Shown here piece after piece: positions 50,129 to 58,661 of a stretch of 64,000 nt of DNA. The DNA is from Streptomyces californicus (GTDB taxonomy: Bacteria; Actinomycetota; Actinomycetes; Streptomycetales; Streptomycetaceae), in the NCBI RefSeq assembly GCF_000717645.1, contig NZ_JNZZ01000004.1:124001-188000 (forward strand). The letters are read 5' to 3'. The translations under genes and the position numbers were made by a program. Numbering within the stretch: the stretch's first letter is position 1; each line of letters opens with the position of its first letter. A model generated the notes under the pieces. The model saw only the letters and a program-made list of their open reading frames with translations, was not told the origin of the DNA and searched no databases.

Positions 50129-50746
50129 TCAGCCGCCGGACCGGTTCGGGCGTGCCGCGGTGGCCATCACGGCGTCGGCCAGTTCCTCGACCGTACGTCC
50201 GCCGCCGACGTCGAGGCGGGCCAGCCCCAGCGACTCGACCGCCTCCACCGTCCGCGTCTGGAAGCGGTGGGTCCGGGCCAGGAAGCGGTCCATGAGCAGC
50301 CGTTCCTCCTCCGAGGCGCGGGCGTAGCGCCCCGCCGTCCGCACCCGGTCCCGCAGGACGGCGTCGTCGGCGGTCAGCCACACGGCGGCCGTACGGGGGA
50401 CCGTGAGCCGTGCGACTCGCTCGGGCAGGAGCGCGGAACCCTCCAGGACCAGGCCCGCCGAACCGGGGCGCGCACGGTCGGTGATCAGTCCCTCGATACG
50501 CGGCCAGAGCCGTTCGTAGTGGGCGAGGACGGAGGCGAGGAGTTCGTCGGGGGCCGAGGTCGCGTAGTGCTCGGCGACATGGGGCGGGACCTCGTGCTCC
50601 GGGGTCCGCCAGGGCCGTCCCGGGTGGCGGGCCAAGCCGTCCGTGGACCGGTGCTCGAACCCGAGCCGTTCCGCCAGCCTTCCGGCGACGGTCGACTTGC
50701 CGGTGTTCGAGGTTCCGCCGATCAGCACCACCCGCACATCGCGCAT
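50129..50746 (-). CDS. P-loop kinase-like ATPase
   Basis: 205 residues. Walker A GGTSNTGKST at residues 10-19, then GLVLEGSALLPE as a Walker-B-like strand, and a lid region RTAGRYARASEEERLLMDRF. The fold resembles 2-phosphoglycerate kinase and related small-molecule kinases. The substrate is unknown. Its start lies 10 bp after the stop of a TPR-gene fragment on the same strand, and it was probably once co-transcribed with the STAND-TPR gene. Confidence 0.82.
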   Translation of the reverse strand: MRDVRVVLIGGTSNTGKSTVAGRLAERLGFEHRSTDGLARHPGRPWRTPEHEVPPHVAEHYATSAPDELLASVLAHYERLWPRIEGLITDRARPGSAGLVLEGSALLPERVARLTVPRTAAVWLTADDAVLRDRVRTAGRYARASEEERLLMDRFLARTHRFQTRTVEAVESLGLARLDVGGGRTVEELADAVMATAARPNRSGG

Positions 50747-50755
50747 CCCCCGACC

Positions 50756-50917
50756 CTACGACTCCCCCGTGGCCCCCAACCGCTCCCGCTGCTCCCGGGC
50801 CCACGCGTAGCCCGGGTCCAGTTCCAGTGCCCGGTCCAGGTCCGCGCGGGCCTCGGCCGGGCGGTCCAGGGCCTCCAGGGCGAGGGCGCGGCTGCCGTGG
50901 GCCCAGGCGTACCCGGG
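50756..50917 (-). pseudogene. 3' fragment of the STAND-TPR gene
   Basis: The frame PGYAWAHGSRALALEALDRP ... AWAREQRERLGATGES, ending at a TAG 50758-50756, is the last TPR and C-terminus of the STAND-TPR protein encoded at 51672-54077. The sequence 50771-50917 is a 147-bp copy of 51679-51824 with two substitutions and one indel. It lies directly behind the PIN toxin stop and has no start of its own. It probably marks the original 3' end of the TPR gene. Confidence 0.85.
50771..50917. repeat. Long direct repeat, copy A (flanks TA module)
   Basis: 147 bp, about 98% identical to 51679-51824: C/T and C/G differences and a run of five against four C. Together the copies bracket the PIN/RHH pair. 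The distance between equal points is 908 bp. Confidence 0.9.
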
Positions 50918-50925
50918 CCGGGGGT

Positions 50926-51363
50926 TCAGAAATCGTCCGGCAGGATTCTGAAGTGCGTGTAGCGACCGGCAAGGGGCCTCAGCGCACGAAAGTCCCGGAT
51001 GTCTCGGGTCAGCACGGTGTCCGTGTCGTACTCCGCCGCCAGGGCCACGTTGACCGCGTCCACGAGATCGAGGTTCAGAGACGCGTAGCGCGCCCGGACG
51101 GTGAGGGCCGCATCCAGGATCTCCGCCGTCGGCGGCTCCAGCACGATCCGGCGCGACCTGACGAGCCCCGTGATCGAGCGCAGGATGTGGTCAGCCGCAC
51201 GGCGACCTGCACGGGACGTCGCCACGTGGTGCACCTCGGTGAGCGCGAGGGGACTGGCCACCAGTAGTCCGCACTTCCCAGCGGCTTGGCGCACTGCCGG
51301 GTGGGCCGGGTCACCGCTGTTGAACAGAGCCAGCAGTCCGGACGTATCGGCAATGACGATCAC
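50926..51363 (-). CDS. PIN-domain toxin (VapC-like)
   Basis: 145-residue PIN-domain ribonuclease. Acidic residues expected for metal binding are present: Asp6 in VIADTSGLL, Glu43 in LALTEVHHV, Asp in LDLVDAVNVALA, and Asp in VLTRDIRDF. VapC-type toxins cut tRNA or rRNA. Its start overlaps the antitoxin stop (ATGA). It is followed directly by the TPR-gene fragment, without a terminator that I can see. Confidence 0.92.
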   Translation of the reverse strand: MIVIADTSGLLALFNSGDPAHPAVRQAAGKCGLLVASPLALTEVHHVATSRAGRRAADHILRSITGLVRSRRIVLEPPTAEILDAALTVRARYASLNLDLVDAVNVALAAEYDTDTVLTRDIRDFRALRPLAGRYTHFRILPDDF

Positions 51364-51629
51364 GCAGCGTGTCCCCGCCCGCGCGACTCGCCCGGCCCGA
51401 GCGCTCGGTCCATGGCACCCCGCACGTCATCACGCGTGACGGGCCCGCCCAGATCGAACGTCTCGTCGTCAGTGACGATCGGCTCGTCCCAGACGCGCTG
51501 AGCGAGGGCGATCCGGTGGATGCCCTCCCTGATCAGCTCCGCCTCGGACACGCCCAGGCGTGCGGCGGCCTCCTTGATCAGAGCGAGATCCTCGTCGTCC
51601 GCGTACACATTGGTCCGTTTCAGCGCCAT
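51360..51629 (-). CDS. Ribbon-helix-helix antitoxin
   Basis: 89 residues. N-terminal RHH DNA-binding domain KRTNVYADDEDLALIKEAAA, RLGVSEAELIREGI, and a C-terminal tail (DDETFDLGGPVTRDDVRGAM) likely to wrap the PIN toxin. It is the first gene of the pair and overlaps the toxin gene by 4 bp. A 17-bp palindrome 9 bp upstream should be its autoregulatory operator. Confidence 0.92.
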   Translation of the reverse strand: MALKRTNVYADDEDLALIKEAAARLGVSEAELIREGIHRIALAQRVWDEPIVTDDETFDLGGPVTRDDVRGAMDRALGPGESRGRGHAA

Positions 51630-51637
51630 ATAGCCAT

Positions 51638-51654
51638 GGTACAGGTCCTGTACC
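51638..51654. promoter_or_regulatory. Toxin-antitoxin operator palindrome
   Basis: GGTACAGG-T-CCTGTACC, perfect 8-bp arms around one base, 9 bp upstream of the antitoxin ATG (and 18 bp before the STAND-TPR stop in copy B). Confidence 0.85.
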
Positions 51655-51671
51655 GGATGTGCAGGGTGTCG

Positions 51672-54077
51672 TCAGAGCGGCCCCAACCGCTCCCGCTGCT
51701 CCCGGGCCCACGCGTAGCCCGGGTCCAGTTCCAGCGCCCGGTCCAGGTCCGCGCGGGCCTCGGCCGGGCGGTCCAGGGCCTCCAGGGCGAGGGCGCGGCT
51801 GCCGTGCGCCCAGGCGTACCCGGGGTCCAGGGCGAGGGCCCGGTCGTAGCAGGCGACGGCCTCCTCGTGCCGGCCCGCCGCCCGGTACACCTCGCCCCGC
51901 TCCCCCTCCGTGCCCGGCCGCCCGGGGGCCAGCTCCTCGGCCCGGTCCAGGTCGGCGAGGGCGCCCACCGGGTCGCCCAGAGCGGTACGCACCCGGGCCC
52001 GCCGCACCAGCGCCCACGCGTACTCCGGCCACAGCGCGATCGCCCGGTCGAAGTCGTCGAGCGCGTCCTCGTGGCGGCCGAGTCCGTGGCGGACCAGGCC
52101 TCGGCTGCCCAGCGGGACCGCGTCGGACGGGTCCAGGGCGTGCGCCCGGTCCAGGACGGCCAGGGCCTCCTCCAACCGCCCCATCCGCCGGTACGTCTCC
52201 CCTCGCTCGCGCACCGCCCAGGCCCACGCGGGCGCGATCTCCTCCGCCCGGTCCAGATCCGCGAGCGCCTCCTCGTACCGGCCGAGCGACCGCAGGATCA
52301 CCGCCCGGCCCTGGTGGGCGCGTTCGCTGCGCGGGTCGACGGCGACGGCCCGCCCGTGGTCAGAGAGCGCGGCGTCCAACTCCCCGGCCCGGAAGCGGTC
52401 CCAGGCCCGCACCACGAGGGCGGCCGCCCTGTCCCGGTCGGTCAGCTCGGCCCGGGTGAGCAGGAGGCCGAGCACGGCGGTGGGGCGGGGGCCGTGGTCC
52501 GTTATGGCGGCGAGCAGGTCGCGGCCCCACTCGCGCAGGAGTGCGCTGTCGGCGTCCTCGCCCGCCTCCGCGATGATCCGGGCCCAGTGCCGGGTACGGG
52601 ACGGCCGCTGTTCGCACAGGGAGATCCCGGCGCGCAGGGCCTCGGGCAGCGCGGCGCGCGGGCGGGCGCAGAGCCGGTGGTAGAGCACTTCGAGGGCGGC
52701 CCGGCGCCAGGGCTGCTCGGCCCAGAGCCGTTCCGGGTCGATCCCCTCGCCCGCCGCGTCCCGGCGGGCGACGAAGGCGTCGGCGAGGCGGTCGTGCGCC
52801 GCCTTCCAGCGGCGCGGCGAACCGGTCCGCTGGAGGCGGAGCATCGGGGCCCGGACCACGGCGTGGTAGCGGGAGTGCCCGGAGTGGCGTTCGGCGACGA
52901 ACGGCAGCTCGTGCAGCCAGCCGTACAGCTCCGGCACGGGGTACGAGCCGTCCTCGGGCGCCGCCACGGCGACGGCGACCAGGTCCTCGTCGAACCGGCG
53001 GGGCACGGCGCAGGCGAGCGCCGCCGCCCGCCGGACCGGGTCGCTCTCACCGGCCAGGAACCGTTCGACGGCGGTGGCGTTCGCCTCCCCGGCCGCACCG
53101 GGGTTGGCGGCGAGCGTGGACACCAGGACCGGCAGCCCGCCGGAGAGCCGCAGCACCTCCCGTACGACGGTCTCCGCCACCACCCCGCGTCCGTGCAGGA
53201 GTTGGCGCGACTCGGCCTCGGTGAACGGGGCGAGCGGCACGTCCGCGACCAGGCGGCCCCGGTCGCCCCAGTGCACCGGGTCCAGGCGTCGCTGCCCGGC
53301 CAGGGTCAGGACGAGGTTGGCGGGCAGGTCCCCGTACCGTCCGGCGGTGATCACGTCCGAGACCCACCGGTCGAGTTGGGGTGCGGTGCGCTCGTAGGTG
53401 TCCAGGAACAGGGCGATCCAGGGAACCGTGTCCGCGACCCGGTCGATCTCGGCGACGAACACCGGGGTGAGGGCCCGCAGCGGTTCGGCCAGCAGCCGGG
53501 CCTCCTCCTGCTGCTGCCGGGCCCGCCCGCCGAACACCGCCCGCAGCCCACCCGCGCCCCGGGCCAGGACCGCCGGGTCGATACCGCCCGCGAGCGCTCC
53601 GACGACCGGTATCGCGCCGGCCGCGATCAGCCCGGCCTGCGCGGCGGCGAGCGCTCCGGCCGAGGGCGCGCCGGGCTCCGCCTCGTTGTCGGCCGTGAGC
53701 CGCCCGGCCGCCTCGTGGACGGCGCGCCGGTGGACGGCGAGGAGCCGGTCGAGCGCCTTGAGCGGGTATCCCTGCTCGGCGAACTGCTCGGCGAAAGCGG
53801 CGAGTACGTCCGGCACGGAGTCGGCGCTCTCGTCGACCGACGCGGTGACGGCCCCGAACTCGGCTGCCGCGTCACGCCATTCGCGTACGAGTGAGGTCTT
53901 GCCGACACCGGCATTGCCCCGTACGTGGAAGACGAACCGATGGCGCGGGTCCTCCGGCGGGATGGTGAAGTTGCGCCGGTACAGGTCGAGTTCGGCTTGC
54001 CTGCCGACGAACGCGGCGCGCCGCTGCCCTTCGATGATCTGCTGGAGGGAGAGGCGGCGGGGACTGGTCGGCGGCAT
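51672..54077 (-). CDS. STAND-type NTPase with C-terminal TPRs
   Basis: 801 residues. After 50 residues comes a P-loop GNAGVGKT (54-61), a Walker-B-like strand WIALFLDTYERT near 222, and a sensor/winged-helix region (SGGLPVLVST, FTEAESRQLL) typical of STAND NTPases. From about residue 560 to the end there are about seven TPR units of 34 residues (for example YEEALADLDRAEEIAPAWAW, RPAEARADLDRALELDPGYA). No N-terminal effector domain is present. STAND proteins act as switches in signalling, antibiotic regulation or phage defence. The ending ERLGPL differs from the fragment at 50756 (ERLGATGES), implying that the gene end was rebuilt. Starts at ATG 54077. Confidence 0.88.
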   Translation of the reverse strand: MPPTSPRRLSLQQIIEGQRRAAFVGRQAELDLYRRNFTIPPEDPRHRFVFHVRGNAGVGKTSLVREWRDAAAEFGAVTASVDESADSVPDVLAAFAEQFAEQGYPLKALDRLLAVHRRAVHEAAGRLTADNEAEPGAPSAGALAAAQAGLIAAGAIPVVGALAGGIDPAVLARGAGGLRAVFGGRARQQQEEARLLAEPLRALTPVFVAEIDRVADTVPWIALFLDTYERTAPQLDRWVSDVITAGRYGDLPANLVLTLAGQRRLDPVHWGDRGRLVADVPLAPFTEAESRQLLHGRGVVAETVVREVLRLSGGLPVLVSTLAANPGAAGEANATAVERFLAGESDPVRRAAALACAVPRRFDEDLVAVAVAAPEDGSYPVPELYGWLHELPFVAERHSGHSRYHAVVRAPMLRLQRTGSPRRWKAAHDRLADAFVARRDAAGEGIDPERLWAEQPWRRAALEVLYHRLCARPRAALPEALRAGISLCEQRPSRTRHWARIIAEAGEDADSALLREWGRDLLAAITDHGPRPTAVLGLLLTRAELTDRDRAAALVVRAWDRFRAGELDAALSDHGRAVAVDPRSERAHQGRAVILRSLGRYEEALADLDRAEEIAPAWAWAVRERGETYRRMGRLEEALAVLDRAHALDPSDAVPLGSRGLVRHGLGRHEDALDDFDRAIALWPEYAWALVRRARVRTALGDPVGALADLDRAEELAPGRPGTEGERGEVYRAAGRHEEAVACYDRALALDPGYAWAHGSRALALEALDRPAEARADLDRALELDPGYAWAREQRERLGPL
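51679..51824. repeat. Long direct repeat, copy B (inside the STAND-TPR gene 3' end)
   Basis: 146 bp matching 50771-50917. It encodes the last TPR of the intact gene. See copy A. Confidence 0.9.
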
Positions 54078-54377
54078 GGGGCCAGTCTGTCAGCGCCCGG
54101 TCCCGTCCGGCAGCCGCTGCCCCCGACTGCGCGCGACGGCCAGCACCTCGCCCGGGGACAGAACGGCCTGCGTCAACGCGAACCGTACGGCGACCTCCCC
54201 GGCGGCCTCGTCCGCCGGCACCTCCCGGGCCCCTTCAGCACGACGCTCGCATGCCCTCCGGGCGGGACGCGAGCCTCCGGGACGCCGCCCCTCGTGGCGC
54301 TGGCCTTCGTTGTCGCGCCGCTGACCTGAGTACCGGCGCTCATGCCCCCACCCCGCCCCCTGTCTAGCGTGAGCCGC
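54078..54377. other. Gap with possible decayed minus-strand ORF
   Basis: 300 bp between the STAND-TPR start and the next gene. A minus-strand frame from about 54240 to 54091 reads EVPADEAAGEVAVRFALTQ then AVLSPGEVLAVARSRGQ and ends at a stop; another frame just upstream reads VPPGGHASVVLKG. This could be one gene end broken by a frameshift, but I cannot name it. Confidence 0.3.
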
Positions 54378-54971
54378 ATGGACACGGAAGCGACGACCTC
54401 CGCCCCGGCGGACACAGACCCCGCCCCAAGCTCACGCGGCTTCTACGGCTGCGCGATCGCGATGGTCGTCGCTGTCGTGCTGATCGCGCTCGCGGCGGCC
54501 GGGCTGAGCGACTTCGAGAAGGGGCTCGACGGGGACGGGCAGATGGAACAGCCCGGCCCGGAGGGCAGTTCGTCGCAGCCGCTCGGCGCAGGGATGACGG
54601 CCCGGTACGAGGACGGGTTGTGGGTCACCGTCAGCGCTGCCCGGCCCGAGGGCGACGGCGTCTACCGGCTGACCGTGACGTACGAGAACGACACCGACGG
54701 CGAGCTCCACCTCGGCCGCACCTCGCTCGACCGTCCGCTCGCCGTCAGGGGCGGCGCGGCGGACGAGGACGACACGTCGGACTACAGCACCTCCTGGGTG
54801 AACTCGGAACAGTCCGAGGACGCCCTCGCGCCGGTTCTCCCCGAGGGCGAGAGCCGCGTCGTGCCGGCCCTGGTCGAGCCGAGCCGTAAGGGGGCTCCGG
54901 TCACGGTCGAGGTCACACCCCCGCACTCCGGATACCGGGAGACCGCGTACTTCGAACTCTCCGTGGGATAG
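54378..54971 (+). CDS. Membrane-anchored hypothetical protein
   Basis: 197 residues. A short cytoplasmic start is followed by one membrane helix (about 24-43, CAIAMVVAVVLIALAAAGL) and an outside domain of about 150 residues with beta-rich, acidic sequence (DGVYRLTVTYENDTDGELHL, SRVVPALVEPSRKGAPVTVE). It resembles DUF4352-like immunoglobulin-type surface domains in layout, but I do not see a diagnostic motif. ATG 54378. Function unknown. Confidence 0.8.
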   Translation: MDTEATTSAPADTDPAPSSRGFYGCAIAMVVAVVLIALAAAGLSDFEKGLDGDGQMEQPGPEGSSSQPLGAGMTARYEDGLWVTVSAARPEGDGVYRLTVTYENDTDGELHLGRTSLDRPLAVRGGAADEDDTSDYSTSWVNSEQSEDALAPVLPEGESRVVPALVEPSRKGAPVTVEVTPPHSGYRETAYFELSVG

Positions 54972-55120
54972 GCGGCGGCCCGCGCATGCGTGGGCCGCCG
55001 GGGCCGTTCCGCGTCGGGCCGGATGCGAGGACCGACCGGCACGAGGATCGACCACGACGAGGACCGACCGGCACGAGAACCGTGTTGACCGGTCCCGGCG
55101 GCCGGTGCTGAAGTCGGCAG

Positions 55121-55882
55121 GTGGACAGCATCCCCGCGAATCGGCGGCTCTGGAACAAGATCAGCGGTGACTACCAGCACGAGCACGACCCTCGCATCGG
55201 CGCCGCACCCCGGCTGTGGGGCATGTACTCCATCCCCGACACGCACCTGCGCGCCCTGGGCGACGTCGTCGGCAAGCGCGTCCTCGAACTCGGCTGCGGC
55301 GCCGGCCAGTGGTCCAGGGCCCTCGCCGCCGAGGGCGCCGACGTGGTGGGGTTCGACCTGGCGGAGACCCAACTCGCGGCAGCAGCCACCGCGATGGGAG
55401 CGAGCCGCTACCCGCTGGTGCAGGGCGCCGCTGAACAACTCCCCTTCGCCACCGCCAGCTTCGACCTGGTGTTCTGCGACTTCGGCGGACTCAGCTGGGC
55501 GCCCCCGCACCTGGCCGTCCCTCAAGCCGCACGCGTCCTGCGGCCGGGCGGGCGGCTCGTCTTCAACGTCGCCAGCCCCTGGTTCGAGGCGTGCTACGAC
55601 GAACCCGCCGGCCGGGTGACCACGACGCTGCGGCAGGACTACTTCGGGCTGGCCGCCATCGCCGAGGGCGACGGCGCGACCAGCTACCAACTCACCTACG
55701 GTGATTGGGTCAGGGTCCTGCGCGGCGCGGGTCTGGTCATCGACGACCTCATCGAGCCGCGCCCCGAACGCGGAACCCTCAACGGCTACAACGAGACCGA
55801 CCCGCCCGACTGGGCGCACCGCTGGCCGGCGGAGCTGCTCTGGGTCACCCACAAACCGAAGGCTCCGCACGCCGAGCGGTGA
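55121..55882 (+). CDS. Class I SAM-dependent methyltransferase
   Basis: 253 residues. SAM-binding motif I VLELGCGAGQWS near 52-63, motif II ADVVGFDLAETQL, post-II AEQLPFATASFDLVFCDFG, then VLRPGGRLVFNVASPW. Fold matches Methyltransf_11 proteins such as UbiE-like small-molecule methylases. The substrate is unknown. It starts at GTG 55121; upstream is a duplicated GAGGACCGACCGGCACGAG element (about 55027 and 55059). Confidence 0.9.
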   Translation: MDSIPANRRLWNKISGDYQHEHDPRIGAAPRLWGMYSIPDTHLRALGDVVGKRVLELGCGAGQWSRALAAEGADVVGFDLAETQLAAAATAMGASRYPLVQGAAEQLPFATASFDLVFCDFGGLSWAPPHLAVPQAARVLRPGGRLVFNVASPWFEACYDEPAGRVTTTLRQDYFGLAAIAEGDGATSYQLTYGDWVRVLRGAGLVIDDLIEPRPERGTLNGYNETDPPDWAHRWPAELLWVTHKPKAPHAER

Positions 55883-55996
55883 CGGCACTCCCTCGCCGGC
55901 GCGACAGTGGCCTCCCCCTGACCCGTCGGCGCATCCTCCGCACGCCCATGGCTCCGGCGTGTGGCGTGTCGGCGGCTGGGGCTAAGGTTCGCAGCC

Positions 55997-57355
55997 ATGG
56001 ACGCTGACGATCTTGATGACCGCGCCCGAACGTTGACGGGCTGCGTTCCCCCACGGCTGGTGGCGCGGCTGCTCGAACGCGGTCATGAGCGCGAGGTGGA
56101 GCTCCAGGCCGGACGCGGGGAGTGGTTCTGCGCACTGGAGTGGGCGCGGCTGCTCGGGCGTCGGGGCCGACGCGAGCGGGCGTTGGAAGTGCTCGCTCCG
56201 TATGTCGCCACGCACTGGTGGCCGGCGGCCCGAGGCCAGGCGGAACTGCTGGAGGACTGGGGCCGGGCCGCAGAGGCGATCGCGCTGTCCCGCCCATACG
56301 CGGAGGCCGGTGACCGGTCGGCTCTGGTCTTCTTCGCGCGCCTGCTGGCCCGGCACGGTCGCGGCGCCGAGGCGTTTTCGCTCCTGCGCGCGGGGATCCA
56401 GGACTGGTTCCTCGCCGAATGTCTGGTCGACGTCGCCGAAGCGGCGGGCATGGACGAGGAAGCGGCGGCCCTGCTGGAAGCGCGCGTCGAAGGGGCGGCC
56501 CCCGCGTGCGACGATCCCGACTGCGGCAACCTCCGTAGGGAACCGTCCAACGCGGTCGACCTGCTCGCCACGATCAGGGAGCGCCAGGGCCGCATCGATG
56601 AGGCGATAGCCCTGCTGCACAGGCGCGAGACCACTTCCGTCAACGGCCGCGACCAACTGGCCGACCTGCTGGCCAGGCACGACAGGATCACGGAACTCCG
56701 CGCGTACGCGGCGTGCGAACACCACGGGCACGCCGTGCAGCGCCTCGCCGAAGTGCTGGAGGAACGCGGTGACATCGACGGCGCGATCGCCGCGTACCGT
56801 ACGTTCGGCGCCACGCCGTCCGGCATGTGGCATGTGGTGGGAGAGCTGTCCGCGCTCCTGGTCCGGCACGGACGGAGTGACCAGGCGATCGAGGTGTTGC
56901 GTCTGCACACCGAACACGATCCGGAGGACTGGATCGTCCACCTTCTCTGCACCCTGTACGCCGACCACGGCCGGTCCCGGGAGGGTCTGACTCATCTCGA
57001 TGCCATCAAGACGCGGAGCGACGGCAAGGAGGACTGGGCGCTCTTCCAGATGCGGCTCCCGCTCATGGCCGACTGCGGCCTCCTCGACGAAGCGATCGAG
57101 GCAGCACGGGCACATCCCGACGGCGACACCTGCTATGCGGCCTGGGCCGTGTCCGACCTGCTCGCCGGAGCGGGCCGCGCCGAGGAAGCCGCCGCGGTCC
57201 TCGAACAGCACCCGAAGTTCAACAGCTCCCTCCGTGCCGAACGCCTCATCGATCTCGGCCTCGTCCAGGACGCGGTACGACTCCTCCAGCAGCCGAGGGG
57301 CGGACCGACCCCGCCCGCCCCGGAGCTCACCCACTCCGACGCATCACCCTTCTGA
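55997..57355 (+). CDS. TPR-like repeat protein
   Basis: 452 residues built from about ten helical-hairpin repeats of 33-36 residues, seen as recurring A-L-x-W-A-x-L-L-x-R-x-G and E-A-[IL]-x-[LV]-L motifs (GDIDGAIAAYRTFG, HGRSDQAIEVLRLH, GRAEEAAAVLEQHP). There is no other domain, signal or membrane segment. It is probably a protein-interaction scaffold. ATG 55997. It has no obvious operon partner. Confidence 0.85.
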   Translation: MDADDLDDRARTLTGCVPPRLVARLLERGHEREVELQAGRGEWFCALEWARLLGRRGRRERALEVLAPYVATHWWPAARGQAELLEDWGRAAEAIALSRPYAEAGDRSALVFFARLLARHGRGAEAFSLLRAGIQDWFLAECLVDVAEAAGMDEEAAALLEARVEGAAPACDDPDCGNLRREPSNAVDLLATIRERQGRIDEAIALLHRRETTSVNGRDQLADLLARHDRITELRAYAACEHHGHAVQRLAEVLEERGDIDGAIAAYRTFGATPSGMWHVVGELSALLVRHGRSDQAIEVLRLHTEHDPEDWIVHLLCTLYADHGRSREGLTHLDAIKTRSDGKEDWALFQMRLPLMADCGLLDEAIEAARAHPDGDTCYAAWAVSDLLAGAGRAEEAAAVLEQHPKFNSSLRAERLIDLGLVQDAVRLLQQPRGGPTPPAPELTHSDASPF

Positions 57356-57467
57356 CCGCCGGGGCCGGTACAGCGACCGTGGGCGCCGGGCCCGCCGGGG
57401 ACAGGGGCGGGCCACGGCGTCGCGCGGCTGCCGGGGACGCACCGGGCTGGCGTGGTGAACTTCCGCG

Positions 57468-58325
57468 TCAGGCCCAGGGGTCGAAGGGGATGCCGGCGGG
57501 CTTGGCGTTGTTCAGCAGGTTCCGGAAGCGGTTGTCCTTGTCGGTGACCTTGATGGTCGCGGCGCCGAAGTCGGCGTTCATGAGCTTGTCGCGCAACCCG
57601 GCGCTGGGGAAACCGTTCCAGTCGACGATCGGGGGGTAGCGCCAGGTGCCGTAGTGGTTCTCCGGCGGCTCGTCGTTGCCGTTGGCGAGCCGGAAGAAGT
57701 GCGTGCTCGGCCCGTCCTTGTGGTAGACGGCCTTCGGATGCGTGCCTTCGAACCGCACCTGCGAGCGCGGGTAGGTCTTGACGGTGCTGTGCTGGGTCGT
57801 CGAAACGTGGTCCACCTGGTTGGACGCCTGGTTGACCCACGAGATCACATGCTCGAAGTCGTGGCGGTGGCCGCCGAGTCCGCTGCCGTGGACGGCCTGG
57901 TCCTTCTCGAAGTAGCTCGCGTAGACGATGCCGCACCAGCCGTTGTTGCACAGGGAGCGGGCGTACGTCTGGGAGTTGTCCAGGTCCCAACGGTCCCGGC
58001 AACTGCCGTTGATCGCGCCGGTCGTCTTCAACCCGGGCGCGAGGGTGCCGTCCGGGCCGATGGCGGGGGTGGCGTAGCAGCCGTCCCCGTCGTAGTCGTA
58101 GGCCGGAGAGAAGGTCTGCTCGTACCCTCCGGCGTTCTGCGGGAGGCTGCCCGGCGGATCGGCGTGGGCGGTGGACGAGGCGCCGAGCACGAGGAGCCCG
58201 GCGGCGGCGAGGACGGCGGCGGCGCGGCCGACTCGACGGGCGCGTACGGGAAGAGAGCAGGACGGATTCGCGTGCGCACCACTACGGTCCTGGCGGGGCA
58301 TGTCCGGCATGGGCGAGGTTCGCAT
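57468..58325 (-). CDS. Secreted NPP1 (NLP, necrosis- and ethylene-inducing) family protein
   Basis: 285 residues. The signal peptide is long (basic stretch RARRVGR, core AAAVLAAAGLLVLGA, cleavage after AHA near residue 55). The mature domain carries the NLP hallmark GHRHDFEHVISWV, where the usual heptapeptide GHRHDWE has Phe for Trp, and cysteines (DGCYAT, GSCRD, LCNNGWC). NLPs bind plant sphingolipids and lyse dicot membranes; saprophytic bacteria also carry them. ATG 58325 follows AAGGAGCGA. It suggests contact with plants or decaying plant matter. Confidence 0.93.
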   Translation of the reverse strand: MRTSPMPDMPRQDRSGAHANPSCSLPVRARRVGRAAAVLAAAGLLVLGASSTAHADPPGSLPQNAGGYEQTFSPAYDYDGDGCYATPAIGPDGTLAPGLKTTGAINGSCRDRWDLDNSQTYARSLCNNGWCGIVYASYFEKDQAVHGSGLGGHRHDFEHVISWVNQASNQVDHVSTTQHSTVKTYPRSQVRFEGTHPKAVYHKDGPSTHFFRLANGNDEPPENHYGTWRYPPIVDWNGFPSAGLRDKLMNADFGAATIKVTDKDNRFRNLLNNAKPAGIPFDPWA

Positions 58326-58661
58326 GATGTATCGCTCCTTACTCAGCAGCACGTCACGGCAGGAGTGACTCGCCCACGAGTTGCCCGGGTCATGACAGAA
58401 CGAAACGACGGGCCGTTCCCGCTCCGTCCGGTGACACGTGACCACTGCCGGCCCAGCAGACGACCAAGGAGCGAAGGCAGCGTGGGCCGACAGTCCCATG
58501 GCGGAAGAGGACTCGGCGTGAGGCTCGACGGAGGACGCATGATCGAGCCGGCGGGTTGGCGGGGGGGTGTCGGACAGTGACGTGCTCTCCGGCGGGAGGG
58601 GGAGCGGGCTTCGCCGGGGGGGGCGGCGAGGCCCGCTCGGACCGCTGGGCGTGACGGGCGT
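58326..58661. other. Gap upstream of the NPP1 gene
   Basis: 336 bp with the likely NPP1 promoter near 58370-58460 and, beyond it, G-rich runs (for example GGCGGGGGGGTGTCGG near 58557 and GCCGGGGGGGGCGG near 58613). No gene is supported. Confidence 0.45.
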
